DNA of 64,000 nt, taken from Echinarachnius parma. Its lineage: Eukaryota; Echinodermata; Echinoidea; Clypeasteroida; Echinarachniidae. Positions 50,148-61,035 of the stretch are shown one piece after another. The DNA lies in assembly GCA_037951105.1 (NCBI GenBank), contig JBAMJV010003051.1, forward strand, positions 1-64,000, given 5' to 3'. The first letter of the stretch is position 1. Every line of letters starts with the position of its first letter. Both the position numbers and the translations under genes were made by a program. Under the pieces are notes generated by a model. That model was not told where the DNA came from, made no database searches, and worked only from the letters and a program-made list of their open reading frames with translations.

Positions 50148-50565
50148 CGGGGGGGGGCACTCGAATTATTTTTTGACGGGGGTGTGCCTCACAGAACTCT
50201 GAAATGGGGGTCTGAAGAGCTGGCTACAAGCACAAAATATAGGGTCTTTGGAGCTACAAAAACCCTGAAACGGGAGTTAAGGGGTCTAAGGAGCAGACTA
50301 AAACTACAAAATACATAGACTTGGAGCTACCAAAGACCTACGGAAACCCTCAAAAAGGCTCAAATGGTGGTCCAAGGAGCCGAACTAGAAGAAGAATAAT
50401 GGACTTGGCGCTACTCAACTACCTAGCCAAGTCATTCCGGGGGTCTATGGAGCGGCAATTTTTGAAAATCAGGTATCTTTAGAGCTGCGATCGGGTGTGA
50501 AAAAGGGGTTCTTTTAAGCGGCACATACCCGTCTTACATTATACATGAGTGCCCCCCCGCCGGGG
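50115..50565. mobile_element. MITE with 9-bp target duplication TTATTCACC
   Basis: The element starts with a long G-run leading to GGGGCACTCG and ends GAGTGCCCCCCCGCCGGGG (inverted). TTATTCACC is directly repeated at 50106-50114 and 50566-50574. Internal imperfect repeats on GGGTCTTTGGAGCTAC occur about six times. A 9-bp duplication suggests a Mutator-like origin; 8-bp hAT is the alternative. Confidence 0.8.
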
Positions 50566-50881
50566 TTATTCACCTTACTGTTTACGATGGTTATTTTTGG
50601 GCTTAATCAGCCTCTGCACTTGATTGGGATCTCCTTCACACATGCCGGATCCTAGCTCAATCAACCATGTTGTTCAAGATTCATCATGTGCTTTAGATGA
50701 TCGCAAAGTCGGGCGAGTTGACCCGATCTTTTCTTTCATCTCCCAGCTTTCTTGGAGCATATTGTACAAGTGTCAGAATGAATTTAGAATTAATAAGCTG
50801 TGGAAGATTGAGATGAATCTTTTTGTTTTCTTAAAAGTGAATGTTGACACTTATTGCATAGTTTTCTTTAGATGAACGTCT

Positions 50882-51114
50882 TCACTGTCTGACCACTGTC
50901 CTCTGAGCAGGAGCTGCAGCAACTGTAGCACCTAGGTCTGGGATGTCTTCCGACCCAGAAATCTGCTCAATTGCCTTCACCTCTACCGTTGTCACTCGCG
51001 TGTCCATGCTCACTGCCATATTCTGCAGATTCTCAGCAGCCTTCGCCTGAGACTGCATAAACAGCTTCATGTCGGTCATTTCACAATCAAGCTTCAGCAG
51101 CTGCCCTAGCAGTA
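50882..51114 (-). pseudogene. Coiled-coil exon of unrecognised mobile-type gene
   Basis: After the acceptor GTTTCAG the minus-strand frame encodes LLGQLLKLDCEMTDMKLFMQ, KAAENLQNMAVSMDTRVTTV, EVKAIEQI, then a stop. The heptad-rich stretch resembles coiled coils of LINE ORF1-type proteins. No partner exons are certain. Confidence 0.35.
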
Positions 51115-51450
51115 CTGAAACATCAAGGTTATCAAATCCAACAGGTGGGAGCCTGTGGGAGCCAGCTCAATGGCAACAAAAGTGGGGACCTTGTCACCAC
51201 ACTCCAATAACAGTTTGATGCATGTCTTGATGTTCTTAACCTTCCGTGATGGGCTTTTGTGCCCAACATGCCTCACAGTAATGTGAGCATTTATACTGCT
51301 GCACACATCGAACAGGACCATCTTTGACTCCACTAACCTCCTCCAAATGAGAGGTGCTATCTCCTCCAGAAAAATCCCTCTTTTTCCTGGTGAGTACATT
51401 GCCTGACAACTTGAGTTTATCTTATAGTTGGAAGATGTATCGGTCATCAC
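51106..51450 (-). pseudogene. Fragment of unrecognised mobile-type protein
   Basis: The minus-strand frame MTDTSSNYKINSSCQAMYSP, GKRGIFLEEIAPLIWRRLVE, KMVLFDVCSSINAHITVRHV, VPTFVAIELAPTGSHLLDLI reads as protein. Its first part is the source of the dispersed 170-bp fragment seen elsewhere. The family is not recognised. Confidence 0.45.
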
Positions 51451-51460
51451 TGAGAATTTT
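51340..51460. repeat. Dispersed 170-bp fragment, copy 3
   Basis: Shares AGAGGTGCTATCTCCTCCAG and GAAGATGTATCGGTCATCAC with the family. Here it is continuous with the longer coding fragment 51106-51450, so it is probably the parental context. Confidence 0.7.
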
Positions 51461-51521
51461 TGTTTAATCTCTTGATGCTTTGTCTAAAGCCTTTTAGTAG
51501 GCCTATCATTCCCAGTAAGTA

Positions 51522-52621
51522 CTGTATAAGCTGTTAATTTCGCGAGGGTTTTATTTTCGCGAATTTCGCGAATCACTACCAAAGCGCGAAATTAACAACA
51601 CGCGAATATATTGGCACATGTCAACTTTTGCCACGATGAAATAAGAACGCAATTATTACCGAACGCTGTATTTTGCGCTATACCCCCCAGCCACGGAGAC
51701 AGTACTGTAGTTCAACACTAATTATAATCACTTGCATGTGTTTATCAACTGATATAAAAAGAAGGATGTGGCATAAACTCAACATGGCGCCAAATTTACT
51801 TTGTAAACTCCTGCTGGTAGTACTACTAGCGCATACCTTGTCCGTATATATTTTACCAATCCATTGATACTATAGATCGGTGCATCACACCTTGTGATCA
51901 CTAGTATCCACCGATTTAAAAATAAAAGGAATCAACATAAACTCAAGATGGCGGCATATTCACGTCATACTCGCGCCTGTCTTGTCCATTTGTAGTTCAC
52001 AAATATGCTATGAATGTAACATCCATTGGGACTATATCGGTGCATAAACGCGCGCACGTATTCATCGCGCGCTTTCTCCGTGCGCTCTAATATCAATACT
52101 CATTGACTTTCGTGCTTGAATCAATCTCCATATGTTTGCATGTTCCTGTCAGCGGCAGGCTGCCCTGCGATGCCGTCTACATGGTCTATGGCAGTAGCTA
52201 CAGATACAGAGCGCAATACAGACAATGCGTAACCATAGACTTGGCAGTATTCAGCTCTATATGCGAAACTCATTATTATTTATTAGTACGAGAATCGCCA
52301 TTCACTGGACAATGCTTCTAGTTACTATAAAGCTTATAAATCCTATTTTGACCGAAACTGAGGTAAAATTTGTGTACATTTTAACAATATTTCCGTAGAA
52401 ATTACATTATGTTATGTCGCCGTTATGATAGAATACACATTTGTTCATTTATTAAAAGGATTTTCTCATGCAAAGTACACATCATTTTTGTCATATTCTA
52501 ATTTCTGTGCGATGCTATTTTCTCACAGGGCCGGCAGATCGCGAAATTAACAACTCGCGAAAATGTCTGAGACCCTCTCATTCGCGAAAATATCTGTACG
52601 CGAAAATATTGGCGTATACAG
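51522..52621. mobile_element. CGCGAAA-type TIR element with TA flanks
   Basis: The left end CTGTATAAGCTGTTAATTTC and the right end (complement CTGTATACGCCAATATTTTC) are inverted and flanked by TA (51520-51521 and 52622-52623). Both subterminal regions carry clustered TTCGCGAA/CGCGAAAT motifs. About 1.1 kb, non-coding. Tc1/mariner-like by TA target. Confidence 0.7.
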
Positions 52622-52944
52622 TACCCAAATCTTGTCAGGTGAGACACCCTCTTTTTGTTTCAACACAGTCATTGTCTCCTCTCTAATCAGGGTTGTTCAG
52701 AAAATTGTCATCAATTATTACAGCAAATCCATTCATCCACATCTGACCCACCTTTAGCTATGTGCCAAATATCATATCTATGATCGATGTCCGGATAATT
52801 CTCTTTTAGCTACTTTGCAACTTGTGGATGCCGATCTGTCACCAGAGTCCCTACTGTCACTCCTTTGTCTCACAAACTAGCCAGTGCCCTGGAAAGTCCT
52901 TCTTTTTCCATAGTATTGCTGCTTGATACTTCATTGCTCTGAAG

Positions 52945-53100
52945 AAAGGAGCTTGAGGAAGTCGCCCTACATGATGACAGGTGCTATCTCCTCTCTCCAG
53001 AAAAATCCCTCTTCTTCCTGGAGAGTACATTTGCTGACAGCTTGAGTTGATCTTATAGTTGGAAGCTGTATCGGTCATCACTAAACAGAGCTCATCTAGC
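52945..53100. repeat. Dispersed 170-bp fragment, copy 4
   Basis: GGAGCTTGAGGAAGTCGCCC through GGAGAGTACAT and TCGGTCATCACTAAACAGAG. Adjacent sequence (52660-52940) is itself duplicated at 53140-53400 (TTGTCTCCTCTCTAATCAGG in both). Confidence 0.75.
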
Positions 53101-53399
53101 TAGGAGCTTGAGAACTTTTGTTTAATCTCTTCAACACAGTCATTGTCTCCTCTCTAATCAGGGTTGTTCAGAAATTTTTAATTAATTTGGTCAGCAAACA
53201 TTCATCCACATCTGACTCACCTTTAGCTATGTGTCAAATATATCTATGGTCAATGTCCGGATAATTCTCTCTTAGCCACTTGGCAACTTGCGGATGCTGA
53301 TCTGTCACCGGAGTCCCTACTGTCACTCCTTTCTCACACAAACTAGTCCTGGAAAGTCCTTCTTTTTCATAGCATTGCTACTTGGTACTTCGTTGTTCT

Positions 53400-53575
53400 G
53401 AAGAAAGGAGCTTGAGGAAGTCGCCCTACATGATGAGAGGTGCTACATGTATCTCCTCTCTCCAGAAAAATTGCTCCTCTACCTGGAGAGTACATTGGAT
53501 GACTGCTTGAGTTGATCTTTTAATTGAAGATGTATCGGTCATCACTGAACAGTGCTTATCTAGCTAGGAGCTTGT
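53400..53575. repeat. Dispersed 170-bp fragment, copy 5
   Basis: AAAGGAGCTTGAGGAAGTCG, AGAGGTGCTACATGTATCTC and TCGGTCATCACTGAACAGTG. Part of the local duplication covering 52660-53575. Confidence 0.75.
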
Positions 53576-53910
53576 GAAGACAGGAATGACTTATTCACAC
53601 CAAGCGCAGAATATGATCGATTGTAAACCCCCTGTCTGCTAACACTTCATCTCTTGGTAGAAGTAGAAGATGTATCAGTCATCACTGAACAGAGTTCGCC
53701 CACTAGTCTGCTCTCCACTGCAATTTGCTCAACAAGGGGTGGTCCTGGGGAATCGCGGGTTCTTCAGATGATGGCACTGATGACACGACTAACTGGGAGA
53801 CCAGCTACTTCTTGACTATGCAAAGATTTATTCTTATCTCGTCAATCTCCAAAGGCTTCAAAGTTCTGAGCATGTGCACTTCTGGTCAGGTCCTCAGAGC
53901 TATTGCCAGG

Positions 53911-55300
53911 TCAATCAGACATTAGGACGTCAAATCCTGTAGCGTCTTGAAGGAGCTTATGGACGTATCTCCTCATACTTCCAGACCGGAAGATTTGAAC
54001 GGGACATTTGGCAATGAATGCCACAGCTGAGGCCTCTATCTCACCAGGTGATACGCTTTCCTTCTTTAACAGCTCTATTCGAGCTGTTACGTCCAGGCAT
54101 TGTAAGGGTAGCAGATGGCCTACGTCATCCATGAAAACACTGTTGTTGTCAGTGATGGTGTTGATGATCTCTCTCTGAAATGCCTGGATGAAGAATGCCT
54201 CCATTTCCCTCTTGTGAGTGGATAATGGTATTCCATCTTCGTTCCGTTTGCAGTTTCGTAGGTCAGGGTTGTTGCAACTAGCAAGGCACTTGTAGAGGTT
54301 CAACTTGTCTCTTGACATCTTGATGACCTTCAATGCATCTGCATCTTGGGTTTTTCTTTTTGCCGTGCTGCACGATACATAATCATCCCCAGAGTTGATG
54401 TTCAGGGTTGGTTGGGGGAACACCAAATGGTAACTGCCTCCATGTATACTCCTTGGATGAGCATCTGCCGTGACTGCCGCATGCGGTGAGCCTTTATCAA
54501 TGTTGTCAATTGAAGCAAGTGCGAAAGCAGATGTAGCTAGCTTGTCTCCCACGGTGTGCAAATTTGTCATCATGACCATATTTTTGTGTGCATCTATTGT
54601 TCTTCTTGATTATGCTATTCCCAATCTGTTCAGCAACTGGAGGAGGGCTTGTGTTCCACCTTGACACTGGACAGTGTCAGCTAGAAGTAGGTGAAGGGGA
54701 TAACTGTATCGGTCATTCATGAGGAACATAGCATGACAAATATAGTACAGCCTTCTGGTATCTTCTTTTGATTTGCGATATCTGGCACTCCACGTGAAGT
54801 CCTGCCTTCTGTCTCGATCTCTTTGTTCAGTAGTACTTTCTGTCAAGAGGTAGAAGAAATTCCACATGGCGGGGTCTATTTCTTCAATACATGCATCGGC
54901 ATTGAACTCTGAAGTTTTGCCCATTTGAGGCCTTAGAAGCAGATGCCATACTTTGCAATCGGAGTTCACTGTTCATGAGCCAGGCAGCTTTTGACAACAC
55001 TTGATACTTATCGGTCTCAATTGGATGTTGAGACGTGGCTGGTGTAGATACAGTAGTACAAGGACTTTCCAGTTGATCTACAAGGACAGAATGAAGCATT
55101 GCAGATACATCACTCCCCTTCCGCAAACTCCTTGCGCTTCTTCCACATACTGCTCATACTTCATGTGAACACTTCTAAGCAACACAGCCTGATCACGAAC
55201 AAAATGCTCGCCTGTGTAACTCACTGCCTTTGCTGTTGCATAGGTGATTGGATCATTTTCTCTGGCTGATTCTGCAATCTCTTCATGTGTTGTAATGACG
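53911..55300 (-). pseudogene. Core of unrecognised mobile-type gene, broken
   Basis: In order on the minus strand: THEEIAESARENDPITYATA and HMKYEQYVEEA (about 55298-55134), a frameshift, RKGSDVSAMLHSVL, a second frameshift near 54960, EEIDPAMWNFFYLLTESTTE, YYICHAMFLMNDRYSYPLHL and LLQLLNRLGIA, an in-frame TAA at 54610-54612, then SRRTIDAHKNM, DNIDKGSPHAAVTADAHPRS, IHGGSYHLVFPQP and a 100-residue helical C-terminal part to 53911. This is clearly one degraded protein gene. I do not recognise the family. Candidate upstream exons are 58557-58436 and 60345-60259. Confidence 0.55.
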
Positions 55301-55423
55301 CGGAAAGGGGTTAATTATAAATATAAAAGTTTATATCCAAAAGTCAATTCACAAAATGTGATTGTTTGGTTAAGCCAAAAGGGAAATTTGTATTTGTTAA
55401 TTTTTAATGTTCTCACCACCTGC

Positions 55424-55760
55424 CGTGAAGTCGTAGAAGGCGACTCCACAACCCATCCAATCTCCCTCAAACCCGGCGCAAGGACTACTAGTCGTTGTGG
55501 CACCGCCCGCAACGTCACTCATACGAAGCTCAACTTCCGCGGAGGTCCCCCTGCTCTAGGCCAAACGATCCGAGCCAGACGAGACCCGCGCTCCCACAGT
55601 CGACGTGGGCATCGGTGAGTTTACAGGGTGGTGTACCGTCACTCCGCTGCCGTGTAAATTAAGTCAATTTATTCTCAAGAGAATTTACTGCGTTCAACTT
55701 GCCCATGCCAACGTCGATGCTACACGTGCAAAACAAGAGGCGTGCAATTACACTTCCTGT
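55424..55760. other. GC/CpG-rich island, unexplained
   Basis: A sharply CpG-rich stretch (for example AACCCGGCGCAAGGACTACT, CGACGTGGGCATCGGTGAGT) inside AT-rich debris. A plus-strand frame is open across it and ends at a consensus donor (GGTGAGTT at 55614), but no homology is recognised and the frame may be chance. Confidence 0.35.
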
Positions 55761-55764
55761 AGAG

Positions 55765-55925
55765 TTCATTGGATGACATCTTGAATTGCTCTTATTGTTG
55801 AAGATGTATCGGTCATCACTAAACAGAGCTCATCAAGCTAGGAGCTTGAGGGAAGTCGCCCTACATGATGAGAGGTGCTATCTCCTCTCTCCAGAAAAAT
55901 CGCTCTTCTTCTGGAGAGAACATTT
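55765..55925. repeat. Dispersed 170-bp fragment, copy 6
   Basis: GATGTATCGGTCATCACTAA, AGGAGCTTGAGGGAAGTCGC and GAGGTGCTATCTCCTCTCTC. It is cut at its end by the LINE 3' tail at about 55925. Confidence 0.75.
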
Positions 55926-58433
55926 CATTTCATTTATTCATTTATTTCAGATAAAATACAATAATAAAAACGGTACAGTGTAAAAATTGACAGGTATTTG
56001 CCTTAGAAGCAAAGTGCTTGTTAACGGCAAACCCATGACATGTAAACAGAATCAAAATCAAAACAAAAGAAATTATTTGTATACATTACTTTAAGCATGG
56101 ACATTTTACTAAGAAACATAACCTAAACATTTAACAATAACAAGTACAGAAGACAACAACAACAAAAACACAACGTCGATACTCAATAATTAGTGAACAA
56201 TTGAAGTTTAAAGATGCGTTTAAAGATGGTACAATTATTAATATTCTGCAAATCTGAGTTAAGTTTGTTCCATTCTACAACTCCCTGGTATTTTATCGAG
56301 CGCTGTAAAAATGACGAGTTCAGTTTTGGTAAATAAAATTTGTCTTTTCCCCTTGTATTAAGTCCATGGACATCTGAGTGCTTTTTAAAGAATGCATTAA
56401 AAACTTTAGGTAAACGTTGGTGTACAAATTTATGCATAAAAAGAACAACATTAAATGATACATTGTCAAGTATATTCAATAACTGCATTGATTTAAAAAG
56501 AGGTGCAGTATGAGCTCTAAAATGCATATTAAAACAAATTCTGATAGCTTTTTTCTGTAAGATTAAGAGTCTTCTTAAATGTGAATTACTTGCACTTCCC
56601 CATACCAAATTGCAGTAGGTAAAATGTGGTAGAATAACAGACTTATATAGCATTTTTAAGGATTTCAATGGCAAGAAAGAGCGTAACTTAAAAAGCATAC
56701 CAATATACATACTAGTCTTTTTACATACATAATCAATGTGTTTTATCCAGGATAGTTCATTGTCTACAACAACGCCTAAAAAATTAATGCTTTCAACTTT
56801 CTCAACAATTATACGATCAATTTGAAGTTGTGGAGTCTCTAACACCCTCTTCACCCTCTGATAATCAAACACCATATATTTAGTTTTTGACGTATTAATC
56901 TGTAGCCCATTTTCATGGAACCAGTTACAAACGCTCAACATCTCATAATTTGCCTGTGCCATTAACGTGTCTAGATTACTATTTGACAAAAATAAATTAG
57001 TATCATCAGCATACAAAAGAAATTTCAAGACATTAGATGAATTAATAATGTCATTAATAAATAAAAGAAATAACAGCGGTCCGAGTATGCTTCCCTGCGG
57101 AACACCCTGTTTAATACGGAGAATTTGGGAATTAACATCGCAATATGTAGTGTATTGACAACGGGAAGAAAGATAGCTTGAGAACCACTGAAGAGGAACG
57201 CCTCGGACACCATAATGGTTCAATTTATACAACAGAACATCATGACTTAAACAATCAAACGCTTTACTCAAGTCAATATAAATACCTACAGCATATTCGT
57301 TTTTTTCAAAGAAAGAGTAAAGTAATTCTGTTGCATAAAGTAGGGCAGTTTCAGTTGAATGATATTTTCGAAAACCAAATTGCTGGGAAATAATAATATT
57401 ATTTTTATCAAGAAAGTCAGAAAGTCGTTTATAAACTAATCGCTCAAGTATTTTTGAAAAAGTAGATAATAATGATATTGGGCGATAATTTATAATTAAG
57501 TGTGGGTCACCCTTTTTCAGGACAGGGATGACTTAAGATGTCTTCATTGTCTCGGGGAAAATTCCAGTTATAAGTGATAAATTAAAAATTTTAGAAAGTG
57601 GTTCTGCAATAAAATGTATGATCTTTTTCAATTGAAAAGAAGAGAAACCATCGTGACCAGCTGAATGGCTAAGTTTTAATTGTTTAGTAATTTGAATTAA
57701 TTCCGTTGGGTTTGTTGGGGAAATAAAAAATGATTGTTTACATCTTGGACCAAGATAATTCTGGAACCCAGGGGTATTATCAGATTGAATGAAAGATCCA
57801 GAGTTCACAAAATATGAATTAAAAGCGTTGGCAATCTTACTATGACCTAATAACTTCTCACCATTGTGATGAAAGTGTGATGGCAAATTAGATGGACGCT
57901 TACCGAGCAAGTCATTTAAAATTGTCCAAGTTTTCTTTAAATTAAAACGACTTTTTTCAAGGATCCTTGCAAAATGCGCCTTTTTTGCCTGACAAATTAA
58001 ATTTGTCAATACATTACGATAAGCAGCGTATTTGCGTTTACTTGAATTAGACTTATTTCTCAGATACTGCTTGTATAGACGTTGTTTTTTATCAATAGAC
58101 TTAAGAATGCCTTTTGTTACCCAAGGACTTTTCGGGAGATTTCTACGACTAGGGGTAAGTAGGCTAGAATGAGAAGAGACAAGCTCTGATAGTTTATCAA
58201 TAAAAGTATTATACACGTTGTTAACATCATTATCTCTTAATACGAACGACCATTGTAATGAACACAACTGAGCAGAAAGTGATTGAAAGTCAACTTTAGA
58301 TTGTGTGGGTTTATTACGAGTGAATTGGCGGGATTCTATAGTGGGCGTAAACCGAGTTACTTGAAAAATAGGAAAGTGGTCGGATAAATCAGAATACAAA
58401 ATACCTGGTAAGATGGTATCATTGTTATTGTTT
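55925..58433 (-). mobile_element. 5'-truncated LINE, one in-frame stop (jockey/CR1 clade)
   Basis: Minus-strand frame from 58433 to 56183. It starts in the end of an endonuclease domain (SDLSDHFPIF), then a linker, then reverse transcriptase: SKAFDCLSHDVLLYKLNHYG, GVPQGSILGPLLF, the catalytic FLLYADDTNLF, LGVVVDN, and a C-terminal LILQKKAIRICFN region. All three segments lie in one frame, interrupted only by a TAA at 57533-57535, so a single point change seems to separate the two open parts. The 3' end is an (ATTT)n tail near 55925. It inserted just inside an intron of the unrecognised gene, 2-3 bases from its donor. Confidence 0.9.
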
Positions 58434-58435
58434 AC

Positions 58436-58557
58436 CTCTCTTCCAGCTTACACACTTTCTGAAGATGCAACATGGTCATTATACTCTTTTCACTTGTCAA
58501 TTCCCAAAGCTGCTGGCTGAGGGCGCCAGACTCACAAATGCGCTTTGCTTGGGCCTC
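58436..58557 (-). CDS. Exon of unrecognised mobile-type gene
   Basis: The acceptor TTTTGTAG and the donor GTAAAC bound 122 bases encoding EAQAKRICESGALSQQLWEL, TSEKSIMTMLHLQKVCKLEE. It is open and well formed. By order it precedes the broken core at 55300-53911, with the LINE inserted in between. Confidence 0.5.
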
Positions 58558-58629
58558 CTACAAAACAAACAAAAAACAAAAACTTGAATTCAGTCAAATC
58601 TAAGAACTAGAATTCTCATTATCAAAAGT

Positions 58630-58700
58630 ACAAGGAAACATTGGATGACAGCTTGGGTTGATCTTTTAATTGAAGATGTATCCATCATCACTGAACATAG
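58630..58700. repeat. Dispersed 170-bp fragment, copy 7 (short)
   Basis: TTGGATGACAGCTTGGGTTG and CATCATCACTGAACATAGCT. Followed by a run of about 20-30 bp imperfect repeats on AACTAGCTTGTCCC (58805-58985). Confidence 0.7.
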
Positions 58701-58804
58701 CTCATCAAGCAGCTCATTGCACCACTGCAATTTGAGGTTGCCAGCACTTCATTGCTTGACAATGGGTGGTCCTGAGGAATTAAGGGTTCTTCTAATTATT
58801 TATC

Positions 58805-58986
58805 CAAGAACTAGCTTGTCCCTCTTTTTGATGTTTCCAAAAACTAGCTTGTCCCATTCTTTGATGTTTCCAAAAACTAGCTTGTCCCATTTTCCGATTG
58901 CTCCAAGAATTAGCTTGTCCCATTCTTTGATTTCTCCAAGAACTAGCTTGTCCCATTCTTTGATTAGTCCAAGAACTAGCTTGTCC
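58805..58986. repeat. Short tandem repeat on CTAGCTTGTCCC
   Basis: Six units of about 30 bp, each AACTAGCTTGTCCC followed by an AT-rich spacer and CCAAGAACTAG. It abuts the C-terminal end of the Kolobok-like exon at 58976. Confidence 0.8.
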
Positions 58987-59264
58987 CTTGGATTTGGGCT
59001 AGATGCTGTCTTGTAGCTATCCTGACAATTGGTGGCTGCAGGTACTCGGCCTGGTGTTCCAAAAAGGTCCGATTGGAAATCACCTTCAGGTTCATGTGAT
59101 TAAGAAAACGCAGCACCTCTGGCGGCCTTCCCATTCCAAGCAGAATAGCTGCTGACAGCAGTAGGTTGCCAGCCATGATTGGTCCTACTTTTGGTTGGCT
59201 GCTCCACTCTTTCATTGGTGAATGGCATCTTTCCACTACCTGCAGATGAGATCCATTGCACTTA
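58976..59264 (-). pseudogene. Kolobok-like exon fragment, copy 1
   Basis: The minus-strand frame GSHLQVVERCHSPMKEWSSQ, PKVGPIMAGNLLLSAAILLG, FLNHMNLKVIS and LEHQAEYLQPPI matches the conserved block of the intact transposase at 21652-23349 ([30 protein letters not shown]). Its 5' side is cut by the mariner element at 59267. Confidence 0.7.
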
Positions 59265-59266
59265 TA

Positions 59267-59815
59267 CAGGGTGGCCCAGAAATAACGGAACGGGGCACTT
59301 CCCAAAGTAAAGTTACAAAATGAACATGTCCATCGGATAGGGTGTCCTTTCCAATGAACAACGATACCACGAAAAGTAATTTTGGACATGTAGTTTTTGT
59401 TTTAGGGCGCTTTGAGTGAGACCATGTCAGGTTCCTATTTTTGTCAATTTTTACCAAGTCAGTGCCTGATAATGAGACTTATTGCCCTACATACTATTGA
59501 ACATGCGAATATTCCGCGCGCCATTGTTAGTGTGCATTCAGCTTTGTGCCGAGCGGTGCCGAGAGAATGGGCTTAATTGGTCACTAGTATGACGGGCAGT
59601 AAGTCTCATTTATTAGATACTGACTTGGTAAAAATTGACAAAAATAGGATCCTGACATGGTCTCACTCAAAGCGCCCTAAAACAAAAACTACACGTCCAA
59701 AATTACGTTTCTTGGTATCGTTGTTCATTGGAAAGGACACCCTATCCGATGGACATGTTTATTTTGTTACTTTATTTTGGGAAGTGCCCAGTTCCGTTAT
59801 TTCTGGGCCACCCTG
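59267..59815. mobile_element. Mariner fold-back element with TA target
   Basis: Ends CAGGGTGGCCCAGAAATAAC and its inverted partner, flanked by TA (59265-59266 and 59816-59817). The left 230 bp and right 230 bp are inverted copies (for example AGGACACCCTATCCGATGGA, with its complement near 59330). About 90 bp of unique centre. GGGTGGCCCA-type ends are seen in mariner-like elements. Non-coding despite open frames. Confidence 0.85.
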
Positions 59816-59819
59816 TATA

Positions 59820-60075
59820 GGACTGATCAAGTTCATTGGGTTGAAAACCCATACAACCTTTGTTGAACTCTTTGAAGTAACATACATGTAGCTGCTGACA
59901 ACAGAATGTTGCCAGCCATGATGGTACCTTCTTTTGGTTGGCCGCACCGTTTCTTAGCGTTGTGACAGCTTTGGCATTTTGCCACCACCTTCAGCTGTGT
60001 CCCATAGCACTTTGGGCAGACTTTCTGAGTATTGACATCCATCCGGAGGAGCAGCCAAACCGAAGCGGGCCGCAT
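59820..60075 (-). pseudogene. Kolobok-like exon fragment, copy 2
   Basis: The minus-strand frame VCPKCYGTQLKVVAKCQSCH, CGQPKEGTIMAGNILLSAAT and, after a shift, STKVVWVFNPMNLISPI is paralogous to 59264-58976. The two copies are separated by the mariner element, so the exon was duplicated before or during the insertion. Confidence 0.65.
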
Positions 60076-60258
60076 GGGACTTGAAAGGGAGGTTGGCTGA
60101 TATGGAGGCAGCTATGGCAGCCAGATCAATTGCTCGTTATAAAGAGGCTCCACTGTATTTTACATAATACATTATTTCCAAACTATATGTAATATATAAT
60201 ACTATTTGTCTAATTCAAAATAACATGAATAATATATATGAAGGAATATAAATATACC

Positions 60259-60345
60259 TTTCCGCCCTGTCCACCTTGGAGCAAAGTAGTTCTCCCATTA
60301 GGAGACTGCTTCAGCTTCTCTCTCAATATGGCATGTGCCATCTTT
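60259..60345 (-). CDS. Exon of unrecognised mobile-type gene
   Basis: The minus-strand frame MAHAILREKLKQSPNGRTTL, LQGGQGGK ends at a GTATAT donor. It is consistent with an N-terminal exon of the gene whose later exons are at 58557 and 55300. Its 5' limit is unclear. Confidence 0.4.
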
Positions 60346-60349
60346 CTTT

Positions 60350-61035
60350 CTCTGTGAGGCCAAGGTTGTGAAATGTTGACTGTACAGATGTTTGTGCATA
60401 TGAATGGTCAAGTCTTATGGTTTCTTTTTGAATGCAAGTAGTTCTGTGATGATGAATGAGATGAATGGGCAAAGATGCCTTGCATCTATTGCATAATGCT
60501 TGTATTTCAAAATCATTGAGGGCAGGGGGCTGTTTCAACAACAGATGGGGGTGTATCCCCAGTTTCGGGGTTGGGAATTGGGGGCGTACCCACAAGGTCT
60601 CCCGGGCGAGCTGTTTCAACAACAGGTGGGGGTGTAGCCCAAGTTTCGGGGTTGGAAATTGGGGGCGTACCCACAAGGTCTCCCGGGCGAGCTGTTTCAA
60701 CAACAGATGGGGGTGTAGCCCCAGTTTCGAGGTTGGGAATTGGGGGCGTACCCACAAGGTCTCCCGGGCGGGCTGTTTCAACATCAGGTGGGGGTGTAGT
60801 CCCAGTTTCGGGCTCGGGAATTGGGAATTGGGGGCGTACACCTGATGTTGCGAATTCCTGGGCAATTCTTTTTCTTTCTCAAGCGCCCTCCCTTTACTCT
60901 CCCCTCCAGAGCCACACGTTTTACAGGTATTCAACAGTTCAAGCAATTGTGACTCGAACACAATATACTTTGTGTCTTCATGGGATGGAAGGGTGGAAGG
61001 ATGGAATGGTGCCTTTGCTTTGGTGCCAGTCCTGC
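60350..61035 (-). pseudogene. Kolobok-like linker exon with coding minisatellite
   Basis: Acceptor CTGGCAG at about 61036. Encodes TKYIVFESQLLELLNTCKTC, paralogous to [20 protein letters not shown] of the intact transposase, then a repeat region, then LCNRCKASLPIHLIHHHRTT. The 81-bp unit (60513-60840, four copies) encodes 27-residue repeats; all three minus frames are open across it, so its frame is chosen only by the flanks. Part of a degraded second Kolobok-like gene. Confidence 0.55.
60513..60840. repeat. 81-bp minisatellite, four units
   Basis: Units contain GGGGGCGTACCCACAAGGTC, TCCCGGGCGAGCTGTTTCAA and AGTTTCGGGGTTGGGAATTG. The period of 81 keeps every frame open. Lies inside the Kolobok-like exon. 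Confidence 0.9.
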
